Part shown: one piece after another, positions 9,060 through 17,855 of the stretch
How the letters are laid out: each line of letters opens with the position of its first letter
How positions within the stretch are numbered: position 1 is the stretch's first letter
From: Lachnospiraceae bacterium
GTDB lineage: Bacteria; Bacillota; Clostridia; Lachnospirales; Lachnospiraceae
DNA: 64,000 nucleotides
Direction of reading: 5' to 3'
Assembly (NCBI GenBank): GCA_017546025.1
Contig: JAFYYS010000029.1
Location: forward strand, 1-64,000
The notes under the pieces: generated by a model
Databases searched by the model: none
Seen by the model: only the letters and a program-made list of their open reading frames with translations
What the model was told of the DNA's origin: nothing
Translations under genes and position numbers: made by a program

Positions 9060-10400
9060 ATGAAGAAACCATTGGCTGTTTTGCTTACTTTGATTCTGTT
9101 ACTCTCCCTGACGGCTTCGCTCACATTTGCCGCGGACGCATCATCGCTTCCGGTTACGCTGACGCCGCCGGAGCATATATCCTTAACCTGGCTTGATGGC
9201 AATGACTCGCCGACGACATGCGTTTTTGCATACAGCATACCGACGACACTCTCCCTGTTCCAGAAGTCAATTGACGACGCCGAGGACAAGGATGCCTTCT
9301 TCGCGCAGTACGGCCTTAACGATGCCTGGTTCCTCATCCAGATTGACTGGGCACTCGATGACGTGAACGACTCTGTTTCCGGCTGGCACTACAACAAGTA
9401 CTGGGACGGCGGCGCTGACTGCGATCTCGGCAGAGACTCAGGCTACATGTATCACTACAGTGACTGGGACTGTGTCGATTACAGCATCGGCAATATGACC
9501 GAAACCATTAACGACGCATGGATTCTCCGCGGCGTGTCAATCGGTTCCCTGAACGGAGATCCCGAGAACGGAACCATCGGCATCAAGGACCAGCTCAAGC
9601 CGGAACAGTATACCTATAACTATGAGGATGAAGCTCTCTCCATCGACTTTACCAAGCACACGATGTACGTCCGCGCGCGTTTTGTACTCGTGCTCAGAGA
9701 CCGTGAGGATCAGGACAGCTACTACTTCTCCGCATGGTCTGAAACCGCTAGTTACGGCAAAGACGCCGCCAAGTATGAAGGGATTACCGCGAAAGACCTT
9801 CCCGCACCCGAGATTTCCAATCTCCATATGACCGACAAGGAATTCAACGACAACCCGATTGTCGCTTACACGCTTTCCGTTCCGGACAGCCTGGCGAAGA
9901 TGGCAGTTGAAGCCTCTGCGCACGGCGGCGGCATCTTTATCGAGACGGAAGCCCGCGTGAAGGGTGACACGGATTGGACCGGAATGGGCAACGCCGACTG
10001 GCTGATTACTCCCGGCGAGATGGACTGTGCCCTTGTTTCGCTGATCAGTGAGAATCATCCGTCGATTGCCAAGGATACGCCGATTGAACTCCGCTGCCGT
10101 TACCGCTGCAGCCAGAGCGGCTACGACGATGTATTCTCGGAGTACTCGAAGGTATTGACCTTTGAAACAACGGAAATCGGCAATGACCCGCAGCCGACTC
10201 CGCCCGCAGCAACGGAAACGCCTACCCCGACGCCGACCGTCGAGGAGAAGAAAGATGACCGATGCCCGATCTGCCATTTCTGCCCGCAGCCTCTCGGCCT
10301 TTGCATCTTCATCTGGCTTCTGATCATCATCGTAATCGTTGTTGTCATCATCGTCGTGATTAAGGTGACGAAGAAAGACAAGGACAAAGAAAAACAATAA
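9060..10400 (+). CDS. Secreted cell-surface protein with C-terminal membrane anchor
   Basis: 446 aa. Residues 1-25 form a signal peptide (MKKPLAVLLTLILLLSLTAS, cleavage after TFAA). The large extracellular part, about residues 26-370, is rich in Asp, Trp and Tyr and has no family I recognise. A Thr/Pro stalk (PAATETPTPTPTVEEKKDD) follows. Next is a Cys-rich juxtamembrane box, CPICHFCPQPLGLC, one very hydrophobic helix of Ile/Val, and a Lys/Asp-rich cytoplasmic tail. This stalk-Cys box-helix order resembles surface proteins of Lachnospiraceae (from memory, not checked). GAAAGGAAGG precedes the ATG. It has its own promoter and terminator, so it is monocistronic. Confidence 0.85.
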   Translation: MKKPLAVLLTLILLLSLTASLTFAADASSLPVTLTPPEHISLTWLDGNDSPTTCVFAYSIPTTLSLFQKSIDDAEDKDAFFAQYGLNDAWFLIQIDWALDDVNDSVSGWHYNKYWDGGADCDLGRDSGYMYHYSDWDCVDYSIGNMTETINDAWILRGVSIGSLNGDPENGTIGIKDQLKPEQYTYNYEDEALSIDFTKHTMYVRARFVLVLRDREDQDSYYFSAWSETASYGKDAAKYEGITAKDLPAPEISNLHMTDKEFNDNPIVAYTLSVPDSLAKMAVEASAHGGGIFIETEARVKGDTDWTGMGNADWLITPGEMDCALVSLISENHPSIAKDTPIELRCRYRCSQSGYDDVFSEYSKVLTFETTEIGNDPQPTPPAATETPTPTPTVEEKKDDRCPICHFCPQPLGLCIFIWLLIIIVIVVVIIVVIKVTKKDKDKEKQ

Positions 10401-10411
10401 CCCGTAAACGT

Positions 10412-10450
10412 AAAGGAGGGAGTTCCGATTGGAACCCCCTCCTTTTTTTT
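10412..10450. terminator. Terminator between convergent genes
   Basis: GC-rich hairpin (AAAGGAGGG...CCCTCCTTT with an inner GTTCC/GGAAC) ending in eight T on the plus strand. It terminates the 9060-10400 gene. On the minus strand the T tract is poor. Confidence 0.9.
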
Positions 10451-10454
10451 GCTT

Positions 10455-11150
10455 TCAGATAAACTCGGGTGTGTCAAATACGACACCCTCTTTCAAGAGG
10501 TAATCGATGAACTGCCGGTAATAGCCGGGCACCAGTTCGTCGGTCTCGTCGTGGGCGTGAAGAAGCAGAATGTGGCTGCCCGGATCAACGAGCAAAGGCG
10601 CACCGTTTTGCGGGTTCTTATCCTGAATCCGCTTCCAGACATCGTCTACGGTGAAGCCGGAATTCGGGCGGATGTTGTACTCCGCAAAGTCAAATGTCCA
10701 AAGCGTGTCAATCGCCCGGTTCATACCGCTGTCCTTCCACCACTGATACGGAATCTGCGTGTCTTTCAGCTTATGAAAACCGTTCTCACGGAAGAATGCC
10801 TGCAAAGCCTCCGCGTTGGCGCCGCCGCGGTTTCCGTACGGGAACCGGAAGGGACGGTATTTCCGCTCTACCCCGGCATCCCTGTAAAGCCGGTCGAGAA
10901 GCGTCTCATTTGCCATAATCTCCTGCCTGGCTTCCTCAAGGGAGATCTCGGAGAAGGCCGGATGATGGTAGCTGTGGTTGCCGACAATCATCCCGTGCTG
11001 AAGCGCGTAGACTGCGTTGTCGTAATAACGCCCAACGTTCTCGCCGACGGCGAACATCAGCGCCGTGATGCCCTTTTCGTTCAGGTAATCGACAATTGCC
11101 GGCGTGTTGGCCGAAGCGATATCGTCGATTGTCAGAATTGCATGAATCAT
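10455..11150 (-). CDS. Polysaccharide deacetylase family protein (CE4-like)
   Basis: 231 aa. The NodB-type metal site is visible: ILTIDDIASANT (the TFDD equivalent), then NHSYHHP (HxxxH zinc ligands), RFPYGNRGG and the late ILLLHAHDE. The family removes acetyl groups from chitin, peptidoglycan or similar sugars. No signal peptide is seen, so this one probably acts inside the cell or on an unusual substrate. Start at 11150 follows GGAGG by 8 nt. It is the last gene of the long minus-strand run. Confidence 0.85.
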   Translation of the reverse strand: MIHAILTIDDIASANTPAIVDYLNEKGITALMFAVGENVGRYYDNAVYALQHGMIVGNHSYHHPAFSEISLEEARQEIMANETLLDRLYRDAGVERKYRPFRFPYGNRGGANAEALQAFFRENGFHKLKDTQIPYQWWKDSGMNRAIDTLWTFDFAEYNIRPNSGFTVDDVWKRIQDKNPQNGAPLLVDPGSHILLLHAHDETDELVPGYYRQFIDYLLKEGVVFDTPEFI

Positions 11151-11173
11151 ATTCGGAACCTCCTTTTCGGTTC

Positions 11174-11854
11174 TCAGCCGCCGTTCACGTTACGGATGTA
11201 ATCCTCGGCGGAAATCATCGGGCGCTCGAGCTCCGCAACCGTTTCGGGCGTAAGCGTCAGTTTCGAAGCATACTCTTCGCCGGCCTTCTCGAATTTCGCG
11301 AGAAGCGGGTCGGCGACGATTGCCGCTGCCGGAACGTTCAGCATCGGCGTTTCGGGCACGCAGACGATATCCGGACCGCAGAAGCAGTTCTTACACATAA
11401 GCTTCAGCGCATCGAAATTGCCCTCCCAGTTCGGGAAGCCGCAGCCGCAGATGACAAGCGTGTGGATTTTGGAAAAGTCTGCGAGTGCCTCATGTCTGAC
11501 GGTTCCGTCGTCAAGCTGCTCCATCCGCATCTTCACAAGCGGGATGGTGCGGTCAAGCAGGGCCTTTAAATGGGACGGCATGCTGTAGCAGTAAAGCGGG
11601 AAGCTCCAGATGATAAGATCTGAAGTCCGATAGAGGTCGAGGATTTCGTTCTGGTCGTCCTCGATCAGGCAGTGTCCCTCCATCTGCTGCCAGCAGCCGA
11701 AACAGCCGCGGCACGGAGCGATGTTCTTCTCAATGACATTAATCACGGTCACTTCGTGCTCTCCGCTTCGGTTAAAGCCCCTCAAAAATGCATCGGTCAG
11801 CCGGAAGGTGTCGCTTTGCTTCTTCGGGCTGCCGTTTAATACCAATACTTTCAT
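11174..11854 (-). CDS. Flavodoxin-like NAD(P)H-dependent FMN reductase
   Basis: 226 aa. Starts with the flavodoxin-fold FMN site (MKVLVLNGSPKKQSDT), followed by CRGCFGCW, typical of iron-sulfur-type or thiol-containing flavoproteins of the NADPH-dependent FMN reductase family, and IWSFPLYCYSMPSHLKALLD. Probable cytoplasmic oxidoreductase; electron partner unknown. Start at 11854 has GGAGG 6 nt upstream. The stop of the upstream Nudix-GrpB gene is 16 bp away, so the two are probably co-transcribed. Confidence 0.85.
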   Translation of the reverse strand: MKVLVLNGSPKKQSDTFRLTDAFLRGFNRSGEHEVTVINVIEKNIAPCRGCFGCWQQMEGHCLIEDDQNEILDLYRTSDLIIWSFPLYCYSMPSHLKALLDRTIPLVKMRMEQLDDGTVRHEALADFSKIHTLVICGCGFPNWEGNFDALKLMCKNCFCGPDIVCVPETPMLNVPAAAIVADPLLAKFEKAGEEYASKLTLTPETVAELERPMISAEDYIRNVNGG

Positions 11855-11870
11855 GTCTGTCCTCCTGATG

Positions 11871-12806
11871 CTAGATTCCGAGCTTTTTGTAAATCTGCTC
11901 GATGAAAGGCGACTTGTAGGCGATGTACCCGTCGATGTCATAAGGATACAGCGCTGCGCCCTCTTCCTTCACGCGGCTGTAGCCACGGACGGCCTCCGGG
12001 TCGCTCCGCAGGTAATCGCGGAACGTCATATGCCTCTTTAGCTCCGCCGAATCGGCTGCGCAGACGTACAAATGATGCTTTCGAAGGTGCTCCTTGCCTT
12101 CATAATCGAACGCCTCGCGCCCTCTGATTCCCTGGTCACCGTTATGCTGATAGCCGATGCTTTGAAGCGCCTCAATGACAGGCGGAAGCGCTGCCTCGTC
12201 TTTAATGACAACATCGATATCGATGATCGGCTTGGCGGAAAGGCCCGGAACGGATGTGCTTCCGACATGCTCGACGGAAAGCACAAGACCGTTCAGTACA
12301 CCGTCAAGTTCCCTCTTAATCTTTTGAAAATCATCCGCCCACGCGGGATCATACGGACTGACCTCAACCCTTTTATAGCCTCTCGGACCGGTCTTTAAAA
12401 CCTCCCCGATTCGTACGAAATCCGCACGTTCCTCTGCTGGGTCGTATGTATAATTGTCGGGCACATCGTCAAAGAGCGCAACCCGTTCCATCTCGCTTTC
12501 GGGAAGCGTGCCCAAAGCATGCACATACGCCAGATAGGCTCGGCCGTTATTCTTTCCGACTCCGTCGTCCCAGATCTGCTCATAATCCCAAAGCGGAATC
12601 ATGTAGCAGTCGCGGATGCCGGTCTCCTCCCACAGCTCGCGGAAGGCCGCCGCAAGAGGTGTCTCGCCCGCCTCCACATGTCCGCCTGGGTGCTCAAAGC
12701 TCTGCCTTCTTCTGTGAAAGCTGTACACCCACTGATTCTGATAGCGGGCAAAGATGACGACAAATGCGATGTCGCTCAACTCTCCCGCTTTATAATATCG
12801 TTTCAT
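11871..12806 (-). CDS. Nudix hydrolase fused to GrpB/UPF0157 nucleotidyltransferase-like domain
   Basis: 311 aa in two domains. Residues 1-135 are a Nudix hydrolase with a full Nudix box (GGHVEAGETP...RELWEETGI). Residues 143-311 are a GrpB/UPF0157 domain: VEVSPYDPAWADDF, then EHVGSTSVPGLSAKPIIDI, a nucleotidyltransferase-superfamily signature. Nudix enzymes cleave nucleoside diphosphates linked to X; GrpB proteins have no agreed role, though some resemble dephospho-CoA-kinase partners. The joint looks recent: AGAGG and AAAAGG lie just before the GrpB-like start, but no ATG remains. The ATG at 12806 has GGAGAG upstream. Confidence 0.9.
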   Translation of the reverse strand: MKRYYKAGELSDIAFVVIFARYQNQWVYSFHRRRQSFEHPGGHVEAGETPLAAAFRELWEETGIRDCYMIPLWDYEQIWDDGVGKNNGRAYLAYVHALGTLPESEMERVALFDDVPDNYTYDPAEERADFVRIGEVLKTGPRGYKRVEVSPYDPAWADDFQKIKRELDGVLNGLVLSVEHVGSTSVPGLSAKPIIDIDVVIKDEAALPPVIEALQSIGYQHNGDQGIRGREAFDYEGKEHLRKHHLYVCAADSAELKRHMTFRDYLRSDPEAVRGYSRVKEEGAALYPYDIDGYIAYKSPFIEQIYKKLGI

Positions 12807-12839
12807 GAATCTCTCCTCACATGCATCCTGATTATTTCA

Positions 12840-14846
12840 TCAATCAAACAGCTTCGGAAGCTCCTCCGGTCCGGCGAGAATGTATTCCGCGCCGGCGCTT
12901 TCCAGCTCCTCCCTGCTGCCGTATCCCCACAAAACGCCGACACTCTGAAGGCCGTTGGCCTTTGCGCCGTCGATGTCCTGGTTGCGGTCTCCGACCATCA
13001 GGATTTCGGATTTGTCCACGTCACCGAGTTCTGTAAGCAGATGCGCGATGACGTCGCATTTTCTGCTGATGCGGCCGTCCATCGTTGCCGCGCCGAAATA
13101 ATCGAAGTATTGAATCAAGCCGAAATGTTCCAGAATCCGGACGGCAAATTCGTACGGCTTGGAGGTCGCCAGGGCGACGACTGTGCCATTTTCCTTTAAC
13201 GTTTTCAGAGCCTCGGGAATGCCCGGATAGACGGCGTTTTCAAAGATGCCGGTGTCTTTGAAATACTCGCGGTAATACGAAACCGCACGGTCGGCATCGG
13301 CGTCGGAAAATCCGTAATATTTCTTGAAAGAATCCGCAAGCGGCGGCCCGATGAAGCTGTAGAGCTCGCTCCTATCAGCCACCTCGATGCCGAATTTCTT
13401 AAGCGCGTACATGACCGAATTTGTGATGCCGAGCCCCGGATCGGTCAGCGTGCCGTCGAGGTCTAACAGACAGTACCGGTAACGCTTCTTCGGCTCTTCG
13501 CCGCAAAGCTTTGCCTTCAGTTTCTCCTGCAGCTTTGCATCAATCCCTATAGATTCAAAATAGGCTTCGATTGTTCCGTGCTCCGCCACCAACAAATCCA
13601 TGAAATCGGTCAGGAAGCTTTCCCTCGGAATCACAATGTTCATGTCGATGTCGGGGTTATGAAGTCGGATCAGTCCGAACCGCTCCCTGTTATTCTCCTT
13701 CGTCCGCATGTAATCATAGACGATGTCCTCTTTGCGCACGCCGCACAGCCACAGAAGAAGCGCGGAAATCACGCCAGTGCGGTCCTTACCTGCGGAACAG
13801 TTTTCGATGACACCGCCCTCGGCCTCTGCCATAGTCCTGAAGATCTGCCCGATGGTCTTCGAATGCGCGATTTTCATATAGCTGCCGGGCACGGCTTCGA
13901 CGCTTTCGGGAATGAACGCGCCCTCCTCGATCGGGAGGTTGAAGTAGTGAAACCCTTCCGCATCCGCCAGGCCGTGCGGTCTCGCCTCCACCTCCGAAGG
14001 CACTCTCACATCGATGACCGTCGTGACTCCGATGCTTTTGAGAAATGCGATATCCTTCTTTGAAGGTTCCAGCGCCGCATCGCTTCGGATGTTGACATTG
14101 TTCTTTGTAAACCGCTCCGGCTGACTGTCCTCGCCGAACGCGGGATTCCACGCACCGATCCGATAGCCGCCGAGCTCTCTCGTGTTTCTTGTTGTCTCAA
14201 GAAGCGAGTACGGCGGATTCTCCCAGGCGAGGTCATAGCCGTCCATAATCGAGGTTCCGTTACGCAACGCGTTAAGCTCGCGGAGGCAGGTTTCCGCTGC
14301 CTCGGTGATGAATTCCTCAACCATCTCTGCTGTTAAGAAGAACGCCTCTCCCTCTCCGTCATTTCGGAAGAAGTCGTGCATTGCTTCCACCATCCCTTCG
14401 GGGTAGAATTCGGCAATTTCCGCAAGCTCTTCCGCTTCAAAGCCCTCAGGAACCGTGATGTCATCACTGAGCGCATGAGCCTCCCGGACATACCGGTTTA
14501 AGAGCGCGTAATCGTTATGAAGCCGCTCCATATTTCCGGGGATCTGCGGGTTCCAGTGATACCGGTCATACACGAAATGCCGGTACACAACGTCCTGCAC
14601 AAGATGCAGATAATAGCCGAGATACAAATCATCATTGAGAATCTTCTTCCCGAACTTCGCGCGGAAAGCGTTCAAATCATAAGTCCTCTTGTTGCCGCCC
14701 CAGACGACCGCCCGGAAATGCGCTTTCTGCCGGTCTGCCGAGAAGTCAGGAAGAACGGAACCGAAATTGAGCCGGTTCCGTTCTTTCACGTCGTACTGTT
14801 CACATATTTTCTTTGTCACCGCAAGGTGAATCATTCCTGAAGCCAT
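12840..14846 (-). CDS. Triple fusion: zinc-phospholipase-C-like domain, tyrosine phosphatase, HAD hydrolase
   Basis: 668 aa. Residues 1-200 resemble zinc-dependent phospholipase C / HD-like proteins (ASGMIHLAVTKKI, YYLHLVQDVVYRHF). Residues 205-450 are a PTP-like phosphatase (family Y_phosphatase3) with catalytic loop NCSAGKDRTG, Cys about residue 350. Residues 455-668 are a HAD phosphatase of the PGP/Gph type: LLDLDGTLTDPG, then ATSKP and MVGDRNQDIDGAKANG. All three active-site motifs look intact, so this may be a three-activity enzyme. The substrates are unknown. The start has GGGAGAG upstream; the upstream gap holds GGAAAATGTGAC at 14858-14869. Confidence 0.9.
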   Translation of the reverse strand: MASGMIHLAVTKKICEQYDVKERNRLNFGSVLPDFSADRQKAHFRAVVWGGNKRTYDLNAFRAKFGKKILNDDLYLGYYLHLVQDVVYRHFVYDRYHWNPQIPGNMERLHNDYALLNRYVREAHALSDDITVPEGFEAEELAEIAEFYPEGMVEAMHDFFRNDGEGEAFFLTAEMVEEFITEAAETCLRELNALRNGTSIMDGYDLAWENPPYSLLETTRNTRELGGYRIGAWNPAFGEDSQPERFTKNNVNIRSDAALEPSKKDIAFLKSIGVTTVIDVRVPSEVEARPHGLADAEGFHYFNLPIEEGAFIPESVEAVPGSYMKIAHSKTIGQIFRTMAEAEGGVIENCSAGKDRTGVISALLLWLCGVRKEDIVYDYMRTKENNRERFGLIRLHNPDIDMNIVIPRESFLTDFMDLLVAEHGTIEAYFESIGIDAKLQEKLKAKLCGEEPKKRYRYCLLDLDGTLTDPGLGITNSVMYALKKFGIEVADRSELYSFIGPPLADSFKKYYGFSDADADRAVSYYREYFKDTGIFENAVYPGIPEALKTLKENGTVVALATSKPYEFAVRILEHFGLIQYFDYFGAATMDGRISRKCDVIAHLLTELGDVDKSEILMVGDRNQDIDGAKANGLQSVGVLWGYGSREELESAGAEYILAGPEELPKLFD

Positions 14847-14876
14847 AAACTCTCCCTGTCACATTTTCCAAAAAGC

Positions 14877-15797
14877 TTAACACGAAATCAAAACCGCACG
14901 GCACGGCGCTCCGTCGGCCCCGCCCAGATTAATCGGCGCAGCGCTTAACAGATAGATGCCCTCCGGCACTTCTGAAAGACGGATGCCCTCAAGAAGCGTC
15001 ATGTCCGCCCCGAGCATGCAAAGGTGCACCGCCATCGGCGCGTCCTCCGGCCCGACGGTTTGCGACTCGTTACCGAACAGCAGAAGCTTCGCTTTGGCAA
15101 ATACCATCGCGCCCTCCTCTGTCAGTACTGCCTTCCCTTTAATCAGAATTCTGCGGGAAGCACCGATTGCGGAACCGTCTCCGAAAGCGGCCTCGGCCTC
15201 GCGCGCCGCCTTCAGAATCTTTCTCGCATCCTTCGCGGTAATCTCGCCTTCGTGCTCATAAACATAAGCATAGCCGACCCATTTGGTCAGGTCGACCTCA
15301 TCGATCTTCTTTCCTTCCTCGATGAAATGATACGGCGCATCCACGTGCGTTCCGTTATGCGCGCACATTTTGATTGCGGTCAGGTTGCAAACCGCACCCC
15401 GGCTCTTTTGCATCATCACGATGCGCTCCGGAGAAGGGTCGCCCGGGTAAACCGCACAGCCGAACACCTCCTGGGAGATGTCGTAAACCTTAACAGGTGC
15501 CGTTTCCTTCCCCTTCATCAGTTCAAGAAGCTCCTGATTCTGTTCTAAAAGATCATATACGGCGTCCTCGCTGAGCACGCCGCGCTTCAGACCGGCGGGA
15601 AGTTCACCCTTCTCGTCCATCGCGTAGTCGCTCTTCCAGTCCTTTCCGGTATAGTACCGGTCAAGCTCCCGAATCTTATCCTGATATTCTTCAAACCCCT
15701 CGAGTGCTTCCTCCAGGGCATGTACTCTTTTGCGCGCCTCGTCAAGGATTTCCTCCATTTCGGTGATGCGCTTCACTGCCTTTTCGGTTTTCGTCAT
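14877..15797 (-). CDS. DUF4298-like domain fused to a cyclase/kynurenine-formamidase-like hydrolase
   Basis: 306 aa. Residues 1-90 are helical and charged and resemble the small DUF4298 proteins (ITEMEEILDEA..., YYTGKDWKSDYAMDEKGELP). Residues 100-306 are a cyclase-family metal hydrolase (PF04199) with the signature CAHNGTHVDAPYHF. Such enzymes hydrolyse formamides or other amides; this substrate is unknown. The start has AAGGAGAG 4 nt upstream. It is 30 bp from the next gene and 18 bp from the previous one, within the long enzyme run. Confidence 0.85.
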   Translation of the reverse strand: MTKTEKAVKRITEMEEILDEARKRVHALEEALEGFEEYQDKIRELDRYYTGKDWKSDYAMDEKGELPAGLKRGVLSEDAVYDLLEQNQELLELMKGKETAPVKVYDISQEVFGCAVYPGDPSPERIVMMQKSRGAVCNLTAIKMCAHNGTHVDAPYHFIEEGKKIDEVDLTKWVGYAYVYEHEGEITAKDARKILKAAREAEAAFGDGSAIGASRRILIKGKAVLTEEGAMVFAKAKLLLFGNESQTVGPEDAPMAVHLCMLGADMTLLEGIRLSEVPEGIYLLSAAPINLGGADGAPCRAVLISC

Positions 15798-15815
15798 GTT
15801 CTCTCCTTCTGAGCC

Positions 15816-17792
15816 CTACAGGGTATACTCGGGGGACTTAAGCCGTTCCGTCATTGCCTCTTTACTAAGCGGCCCGTCGAAATAAAAGCCCTGTATTACG
15901 TCAACACCGAGGCGGTTCAGAACTTCAATCTGCGCCTTCTGCTCAACGCCCTCCGCAACGATATCCAGATGGATGTCGTGTGCCATTTTGATGATATAGG
16001 TCAGGATTGTGATATCCCGTGCATTGTCGCGGTCCACAAACCCTTTGTCAATTTTCAACGTATCAAACGGAACCTCTCGAAGGAGGGTGAGCGACGAGCT
16101 CGCGGTTCCGAAATCGTCGATGGAAACCTTATAACCGAGCTTATGAAGCGCCTCCACAAACCGGCAAAGTACGCCGAATGTGAATTCGTCACTGTTCTCC
16201 GTAATCTCAATCTCAATCAGGTTCTTCGGAATTCCTGCCGCGGTAACGACTTCATCAATATGCTTTGCGACTTCCGGATCGGTCAGATTTCTTCTGGAAA
16301 AGTTCACCGAAACCGTCGGCACGGACACGCCCTCCTGAAGCCACCCGGCTATATCGTTGCAAACCGACGTAAGAATGCAAAAGTCGAGAAGACAAATGGC
16401 ATCGTTCTCCTCCATCACGGGGATGAAAATATCGGGTTTGGCATACTGTCCCTTGCGGTTCCAACGGGCCAGAGCCTCCGCTCCGCATACCTTCCCGCTC
16501 CGTATGTCCACCTTCGGCTGATAGAAAGGTCTGAATTCTCCGTTCTTCAGTCCGGCGCGGATGTCGCTTTCGAGCCTCTTCCGCTCTGCGATGGCATCGA
16601 TGTTCTCCTGCGTCAGCCAGACAACATCCTCATTGTCCCTGGACTTCGCCTTGCTGAGCGCATGTCCGCCGAATACAAGGATATCCTCACCGTCAAGGTC
16701 AGTCCGGTCAATATTATATACACCGACATGGGAAGACAGAGAAACACTGCTCTCATGTCCCGTATTATTATCCGTAAAGGAAATCTCCGTTCCCTTTAAG
16801 ACATCCAAAAGCGCATTCAGATTCTTCTTTCGGACAATGGCAACGAACTTGTTGCCGTACTGTCTTCCGAGAATCTCGTCCTTCTGAATCTGCCCTGCCA
16901 AAAGGTTACCGAATCCGGTCAGAATCCGGTTTCCGTTCTCCACGCCGTATACCCGGTTGATGTCCGAGAATTTGCGCAGATCAAAGAATACGGCGGCATA
17001 ATCCTTCAAATCGGGATTGCCCTTCATGGCATTCAGCCACTCCACATAGCCGTGCTCGTTCGCGAGTCCGGTACGCGCCTCGGTTCGGGACGCCTTGACC
17101 AGTTCCTTTTCCTTGTGGACGACATTTTCGAAGAACACCAAAAGAACCGCCAGTCCGACACAGATGTTCATCATGGAGGTACCGTAGTGGAAGATCTGGA
17201 TGATTTCGCCGCAAATCGGGAGAATCAGATAAGAAATCAGAATCAGCTCCTGGCCTAAGCTCATGCTCTTGCGGTTTTCAATGATAACCGTCGCAACAAG
17301 CACTGCGGCAGAAGTCGGGAGCGCCACCGCAAGCCAGTAAAGCGGACCGCGCTGATAGATGTTGTCCGCATCGAAGAAGTAGTACATGTCGGTAAACTGC
17401 GATACCGTTACCAGAATAACGGCCGCTATGACAATCACAAAAACCGTGATGAACCGTTTCCGGCACGGCATGTCATGCCTGAAATCATACCGACCGAAAA
17501 GCCGCAAAGCAACCATCATCGAATAGATCAGCGCAAGCAGCGCAATCAGATAATATACGGCGGCGTTCACCACATGCATGATGATCACATCCACCTTGGA
17601 GGTGCTTCCGCGGTACACGTAGAACAGGTATTCACACCAAAGCATCAGCCCGCACGAGATGCTCGCAGCAAGCAAAACTGCCTTCCGAAAGCGCAAAGGA
17701 TCCCTGCTGAGCGAATATACCAACGCGGTCAACAGACAGAAAACCGCCTCGAAAATCAGGAAAGATATCTGCGTTGTAAACGGGTCAATCAT
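15816..17792 (-). CDS. Membrane-bound GGDEF-EAL protein, probable cyclic-di-GMP phosphodiesterase
   Basis: 658 aa. Residues 1-225 contain about seven hydrophobic helices, a membrane sensor module. Residues 240-400 are a GGDEF domain whose signature is degenerate (the position reads RQYGNKF), so cyclase activity is unlikely. Residues 410-658 are an EAL domain with conserved catalytic residues: AEALARW, the SIDDFGT loop, and EGVE near the end. The likely reaction is c-di-GMP to pGpG. Start at 17792 follows GGAGGA. A TATAAT at 17855-17860, overlapping the upstream stop codon, may give it its own promoter. Confidence 0.92.
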   Translation of the reverse strand: MIDPFTTQISFLIFEAVFCLLTALVYSLSRDPLRFRKAVLLAASISCGLMLWCEYLFYVYRGSTSKVDVIIMHVVNAAVYYLIALLALIYSMMVALRLFGRYDFRHDMPCRKRFITVFVIVIAAVILVTVSQFTDMYYFFDADNIYQRGPLYWLAVALPTSAAVLVATVIIENRKSMSLGQELILISYLILPICGEIIQIFHYGTSMMNICVGLAVLLVFFENVVHKEKELVKASRTEARTGLANEHGYVEWLNAMKGNPDLKDYAAVFFDLRKFSDINRVYGVENGNRILTGFGNLLAGQIQKDEILGRQYGNKFVAIVRKKNLNALLDVLKGTEISFTDNNTGHESSVSLSSHVGVYNIDRTDLDGEDILVFGGHALSKAKSRDNEDVVWLTQENIDAIAERKRLESDIRAGLKNGEFRPFYQPKVDIRSGKVCGAEALARWNRKGQYAKPDIFIPVMEENDAICLLDFCILTSVCNDIAGWLQEGVSVPTVSVNFSRRNLTDPEVAKHIDEVVTAAGIPKNLIEIEITENSDEFTFGVLCRFVEALHKLGYKVSIDDFGTASSSLTLLREVPFDTLKIDKGFVDRDNARDITILTYIIKMAHDIHLDIVAEGVEQKAQIEVLNRLGVDVIQGFYFDGPLSKEAMTERLKSPEYTL

Positions 17793-17855
17793 ATCTCCTC
17801 CTTTATGAAGCTGCGCCTGCTTCACATCCTGATGCCTGCCTTCGGAACGATATCA

